Part shown: in pieces, positions 60,308-64,000 of the stretch
How the letters are laid out: each line of letters begins with the position of its first letter
Position numbering within the stretch: the stretch's first letter is position 1
Assembly (NCBI RefSeq): GCF_013170705.1
Contig: NZ_CP033334.1
Location: 3,263,501 to 3,327,500 of the forward strand
DNA: 64,000 nt
Reading direction: 5' to 3'
Source: Mesorhizobium loti
GTDB lineage: Bacteria > Pseudomonadota > Alphaproteobacteria > Rhizobiales > Rhizobiaceae
The notes under the pieces: generated by a model
What the model was told of the DNA's origin: nothing
Database searches by the model: none
Seen by the model: only the letters and a program-made list of their open reading frames with translations
Position numbers and translations under genes: made by a program

Positions 60308-62473
60308 TTGCAGGCACATGGAGTGTTGTCGGAGCGACCTTTGCAATCATCCCTGCTCTCGTTGCCGCAACAACACGCTCCAGAGGTGACGCAATACGCC
60401 CCGGAGCCGGCGCCGACGGCGTCCTATGCATCCTCGACAGTCGAGCTGGGTGACCTGAAGCGCATATTGGTGCGCCGCCGTTTCCTGATCCTCGCCACCG
60501 CCGCGCTGCTGACCCTTGTGACGCTGCTCTACGGCCTGTTCACGCCGGCGCTCTACAGTTCGGTGGCCGAGATCATCATCGATCCGCAAGACCTGCAGGT
60601 GGTCACCAACGACGTCAATCCAAGCCGCGTTCCGCCCGATGGCGGCATCACCATGGTGGAAAGCCAGGTCAGCGTCGTCCAGTCGACGGGCGTGCTGCTC
60701 AGGGCCATCGAGGCAACCAACCTGACCGAGGATCCGGAATTCAACGGGCAGGGCGGGTTGGTGGGCCGTTTGCTTGGCGGCTTGCTGGGTTCGGGGTCGG
60801 CCGAAACCGACAGGACCGGAAAGACGCTCGATGCGCTGCGCGGGCGGCTGGCGGTGAAGCGGGCCGACAAGGTGCTGGTCCTTGATGTGATCGTCACCGC
60901 CAAGAGCCCCGACAAGGCCGCGAAGCTCGCCAATGCCATCGCGCAGGCCTACCTCGCCGACCAGGCGAGCGCGCGCGCGAAGATGGCCACCGACGCTTCC
61001 GATTCCATCACCGCGCGGCTGGACGAACAGCGCAAGCGCGTCCAGCAGGCCGAGAACGCGGTGGAGGCCTACAAATCCGCCCACAACATGGTGATGGCGG
61101 CGGGCAACCTGGTCAGCGACCAGGAGCTGACCGAGATCAACACGCAGCTTTCCGCCGCGCAGAGCCGTACCGCGACGCTGAAGGCGCAGGTCGACCAGCT
61201 GCGCCGGTCCGGCGGCGCGCCGGACGCGACCTCGGAAGCGATGCGTTCGTCGGTGATATCGAGCCTGCGGGCGCAGGAGGCGACGCTTGTCGACCAGGTC
61301 TCGCAGCTTGGCACCGAACTCGGGCCGCGCCACCCCTCGATGATCGCCGCGCAGCAGCAGCTGCGCGACACGCGCGCCCTCATCGCGCGCGAACTCGGCC
61401 GCATCAGTGCGGCCGCCGAGACCGACTACGAGCGGGCGCTGGCCAACCAGCAGGCGCTGGAAGCCAAGGTCGCCGGCATGAAGAGCAAGTCGCTCGACAC
61501 CGACCAGGCCTCGGTCAAGCTGCGCGAATTGCAGCGCGACCTCGAGGCGGTGCGCTCGGTCTACGCCACCTATCTGCAGCGGGCGCAGGAAACGCGCGAG
61601 CAGATCAATGTCGACAGCACCAATGCGCGCATCATCTCGCAGGCCATGCCTGCCTTGAAGAAGAGCTGGCCGCCGCTGCCGCTGCTGCTTTTCGGTGCCC
61701 TCTTCGGCGGGCTGGGGCTGGGCACCGCGCTGGCGCTGATCGCGGAATATTCCTCGCCGACGGTGCTTTCCAGCGCGCAGATGCAGTCGGCTATCGACGC
61801 GCCGGTGTTTGGCGTTCTGCCGGCGAAATCGGCGCGCCGCCGCTGGTGGCCTTTCGGCGGCGCCGCCGCCTCGGCCGGGCAGAAGACGGATGCGGTCGCG
61901 GGCCTGGCGCTGCGGCGCCTGTTCGCCTCCAGCCGGCGTCCGCCGAACTGGCCGCTGGTGCCGTCCATCCTGCTGACATCGCCGCCCGAGGACGCCGCGC
62001 AGCGGGGCAGGGTGGCGCGCCTGCTCGCCAATGCGGCGGCGGCCAGGGGTAGCCGTGTCCTGTTCATCGACACCAACAATGCCGGCGGCGGCAAGAAGGA
62101 GCCGCAACCCGGTCTCCTCGACGTTCTGCGCGGCGAATATGCCTTCGATGCGTTGAGCCAGTACACGGCCGGCAGCAATGTCGCGGTGCTGGGCAGGGGT
62201 CGGCAAAAGGCCGTCTTTTCCGAGGCGCAGGGCGTCTACTTCACGCAGCAGATGCTGGCGCAGGCGGGCCGCAATTTCGACCTCGTCGTCGTCGACGGCG
62301 GCGCGCTGGCCGACAATCTCAACGCCTCGCCTCTGGTCGCCATGGTCGACGAGATCGTGATGGTCGCGACGCTCAACTCGACGCCGATGCGCGATGTCAC
62401 GACGGCCTCGCAGGCCATTTCCGTCATGGGGCGGCTGCCGACCGGCGCCTTGCTGGTCGACGAGGCGGCCTGA
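60308..62473 (+). CDS. Wzz/GumC-type polysaccharide chain-length protein with degenerate kinase domain
   Basis: 721-aa (maximum) polysaccharide co-polymerase. Membrane helices at about 55-78 (F-L-I-L-A-T-A-A-L-L-T-L-V-T-L-L) and 460-482 (L-L-L-F-G-A-L-F-G-G-L-G-L-G) flank a long coiled-coil periplasmic part (about 220-440) with the GumC-type R-H-P-S-M. The cytosolic end resembles a bacterial tyrosine kinase but the Walker A is lost: P-P-E-D-A-A-Q-R-G-R-V replaces P-x-E-G-K-S/T, and V-L-F-I-D-T-N lacks the second Asp. It probably regulates chain length without ATP. The first codon is TTG 60308; TTG 60341, six bases after GGAG, is an alternative. Confidence 0.85.
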   Translation: MQAHGVLSERPLQSSLLSLPQQHAPEVTQYAPEPAPTASYASSTVELGDLKRILVRRRFLILATAALLTLVTLLYGLFTPALYSSVAEIIIDPQDLQVVTNDVNPSRVPPDGGITMVESQVSVVQSTGVLLRAIEATNLTEDPEFNGQGGLVGRLLGGLLGSGSAETDRTGKTLDALRGRLAVKRADKVLVLDVIVTAKSPDKAAKLANAIAQAYLADQASARAKMATDASDSITARLDEQRKRVQQAENAVEAYKSAHNMVMAAGNLVSDQELTEINTQLSAAQSRTATLKAQVDQLRRSGGAPDATSEAMRSSVISSLRAQEATLVDQVSQLGTELGPRHPSMIAAQQQLRDTRALIARELGRISAAAETDYERALANQQALEAKVAGMKSKSLDTDQASVKLRELQRDLEAVRSVYATYLQRAQETREQINVDSTNARIISQAMPALKKSWPPLPLLLFGALFGGLGLGTALALIAEYSSPTVLSSAQMQSAIDAPVFGVLPAKSARRRWWPFGGAAASAGQKTDAVAGLALRRLFASSRRPPNWPLVPSILLTSPPEDAAQRGRVARLLANAAAARGSRVLFIDTNNAGGGKKEPQPGLLDVLRGEYAFDALSQYTAGSNVAVLGRGRQKAVFSEAQGVYFTQQMLAQAGRNFDLVVVDGGALADNLNASPLVAMVDEIVMVATLNSTPMRDVTTASQAISVMGRLPTGALLVDEAA

Positions 62474-62474
62474 C

Positions 62475-63803
62475 ATGGCTGCGATCCGGACCGCCAACCC
62501 GGCAGCCGGCTGGGCCGGTCCGGGTCAGGCCCGCGCCGGCAGCTCCGTCGATTGGCTGACCAGCTTCGGCCTGGTCACGGTCGTGGCGCTGCTGTTCGCC
62601 ATCTCCGGCGGCATGCTGTGGCTGGTGGGCTATAATTACGACGGCCTGACCGGCAACCCCGCGACCAAGATCCATCCTTCGACCTACCTGCTGATACTCG
62701 TGTTTGCCTGGCGCGCCTGCACCTTCGGCAATCCGGTCGGCTACATGGTTGCCGTCGCCGACCGGCGGCCAGCCAGCGCGCTGATGGCGGTCATGTCGAT
62801 CGTGCTCCTGGTCGTCGTCATCGCGCGCCAGCGCCCCGGCATGGCCGGCATGATCGACACGTTCGTGGCGCCGGCGCTGCTGGTGATGATGCTGGCCGAG
62901 GAAAACGAGAAGACCTTCGCCCGGATGCAGACCGTGGTTCACGCCATCATGACCGTGAACGCGCTGCTGGCCCTGTTCGAGTTCGCCACCAAGACGCTGA
63001 TCTTTCCCTATCGGCTCGACGGCGAAGCGTTCATGACCGACCTGCGCTCGACGGCGCTTCAGGGCCATCCGCTGTCCAATGCCACGGTGACCTCCATCTA
63101 TGTGCTGGCGCTGCTGTCCGGTTCGAAATCGCTGTCCATGCCGCTGCGGCTCGGGATGATCGGCCTGCAATGCGCGGCTCTCGTCGCCTTCGGCGGCCGC
63201 TCCGCGATGGTGCTGACCATCGTGCTCGGCGGTTGCTACCTGCTCATCCAGGGCCTGCGCGGCTTGCGCACGGGGCGCGTCAACCTGCTTGGCGCGGCCC
63301 TCGGCCTCATCCTTGCCGCGCTGGTCCCGGTGGTCATCGCGGTCGCGGCGTCCTACGGCTTTTTCGACGCGCTGCTCGAGCGCTTCGTGTCGGACTCCGG
63401 CAGCGCCAATGCCCGCGTCGAGATGTTCGACCTGTTCAATCATCTGGAATTGCGCGACGTGATCGTGGGGCCAGACATCGACCTCATCGAGAGCCTGCGC
63501 CGCATCAGCGGCCTTGAGCAGGGCATCGAGAACCCCATCATCCGCACGGTCCTCTACCAGGGCGCCTTCTTCACCTTGCTGTTGTTCGTCGGCTTCGCGC
63601 TGTTCATGCATGAAGTGGCGCGCCGCTGCCATGCCGGCATCTGGCTGCTGATGCTGGGCTGGCTGATCCTGCTCAACACCTCAGAGAGCCTGGCGTCGAA
63701 GACGACGCTCATGACCAAATTCGTGGTGATCGCTCTGGTGCTGTATCGGCCGGTGCGGGGTGGGGTGAGGCAAAAGGTGCGCGGGCTGAACCCCCGCAGT
63801 TAG
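62475..63803 (+). CDS. VpsF/Wzy-like polysaccharide membrane protein
   Basis: 442-aa protein with about ten membrane helices and a long periplasmic loop near residues 180-230 (G-H-P-L-S-N-A-T-V), the arrangement of O-antigen ligase/polymerase (Wzy, WaaL) and VpsF proteins. It begins one base after the Wzz-like stop codon, so the two are coupled. R-G-R-S-A-M-V and similar positive residues occur in periplasmic positions used by polymerases. It may polymerise or ligate the repeat units whose length the neighbour sets. The specific polymer is unknown. Confidence 0.82.
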   Translation: MAAIRTANPAAGWAGPGQARAGSSVDWLTSFGLVTVVALLFAISGGMLWLVGYNYDGLTGNPATKIHPSTYLLILVFAWRACTFGNPVGYMVAVADRRPASALMAVMSIVLLVVVIARQRPGMAGMIDTFVAPALLVMMLAEENEKTFARMQTVVHAIMTVNALLALFEFATKTLIFPYRLDGEAFMTDLRSTALQGHPLSNATVTSIYVLALLSGSKSLSMPLRLGMIGLQCAALVAFGGRSAMVLTIVLGGCYLLIQGLRGLRTGRVNLLGAALGLILAALVPVVIAVAASYGFFDALLERFVSDSGSANARVEMFDLFNHLELRDVIVGPDIDLIESLRRISGLEQGIENPIIRTVLYQGAFFTLLLFVGFALFMHEVARRCHAGIWLLMLGWLILLNTSESLASKTTLMTKFVVIALVLYRPVRGGVRQKVRGLNPRS

Positions 63804-63819
63804 CGTCAGGCCTCCGCTT

Positions 63820-63880
63820 TTCGTCATCCCAGGGTCTGCGCCGCGTCGCTTCGCTCCTTGCTCCGCCCTGGGATGACGAA
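63820..63880. repeat. Inverted repeat with 15-bp arms
   Basis: TTCGTCATCCCAGGG (63820-63834) and CCCTGGGATGACGAA (63866-63880) are perfect arms around 31 bases. It stands between the VpsF-like gene and a minus-strand gene and could terminate both. Such ATCCCAGGG repeats are common between genes in Mesorhizobium-type genomes, though no second copy is in this window. Confidence 0.65.
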
Positions 63881-63897
63881 GATCTGGACGGTCGGCG

Positions 63898-64000
63898 TTA
63901 TTGCTCCGCCATCCTCAACCCCAGCGCCTCGACCATCGCCGGGTCCAGCGCGCGGGTTTTGTCGTCCATCATGCCCATGCCGTCGAAGAGGTCCCAGAAG
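63898..64000 (-). CDS. Partial gene, 3' end only
   Basis: The last 33 codons of a minus-strand gene that enters from the right edge, ending in TAA at 63900-63898. The readable end is F-W-D-L-F-D-G-M-G-M-M-D-D-K-T, then L-D-P-A-M-V-E-A-L-G-L-R-M-A-E-Q. The family cannot be told from so little. Convergent with the VpsF-like gene. Confidence 0.5.
   Translation of the reverse strand, partial: FWDLFDGMGMMDDKTRALDPAMVEALGLRMAEQ

Overview
The window is GC-rich chromosomal DNA from an alphaproteobacterium of the order Hyphomicrobiales (Rhizobiales), most likely Mesorhizobium or a close relative. The evidence is an lpiA-acvB operon, a BigR/SqrR-type persulfide sensor, DUF982 proteins, a GcrA-family regulator, EcfG (RpoE2)-type stress promoters, and dispersed mosaic repeats of the RIME kind. 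I see no rRNA, tRNA, CRISPR array or intact insertion sequence.

Layout. 0-1.9 kb: a secreted Cys-module protein, then an OsmC-VIT pair. 1.9-8.3 kb: a sulfide/persulfide locus with an RND pump and its adaptor, a small DUF2892 membrane protein, an SQR-type flavoprotein, and a divergent two-cysteine ArsR repressor; a perfect FNR/FixK box lies in the divergent gap. 8.3-10.2 kb: aldo/keto reductase with a divergent LysR. 10.9-14.9 kb: lpiA/mprF-acvB (lysyl-phosphatidylglycerol). 15.1-17.0 kb: a diguanylate cyclase. 17.1-22.1 kb: arsenic resistance (arsR1-ACR3-arsC, arsR2-flavoprotein-MFS), each repressor preceded by its own palindrome. 22.3-28.9 kb: methyltransferase, cytidine deaminase with a sodium:solute symporter, divergent SAH-hydrolase paralogue, IclR, and small genes. 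29-36.2 kb: regulator, SDR, reductase, and a complete ribose-type sugar ABC importer.

36.4-41.9 kb is a cryptic prophage-like island. It holds an S24/LexA-type repressor, a Cys-motif protein, a GcrA paralogue, two DUF982 proteins, a DUF1376 protein and DUF6456-like genes. An identical 20-bp motif lies upstream of both divergent gene pairs and probably is the repressor operator. 42-48 kb holds LysR-paired enzymes (hydrolase, SDR) and an OafA/SGNH O-acyltransferase. 48-57 kb is dominated by general-stress features: GGAAC-N18-TT promoters precede a secreted peptide gene, a 63-aa gene, two low-affinity iron permease-like genes, katE and csbD. It also contains mosaic repeats whose ends supply TAG stop codons to four neighbouring genes. 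57.2-63.8 kb is a surface-polysaccharide region: monooxygenase, GINT1-like transferase, Wzz/GumC-type chain-length protein with a degenerate kinase domain, and a VpsF/Wzy-like membrane protein.

The items most likely to be under-described are two orphan ~31-aa peptides (48.1 and 57.0 kb) sharing a lasso/RiPP-type leader, the sulfide-linked RND/OsmC/VIT assembly, the SAH-hydrolase-like nucleoside locus, and the repeat elements that end genes. All calls come from reading the sequence. No similarity search was run.
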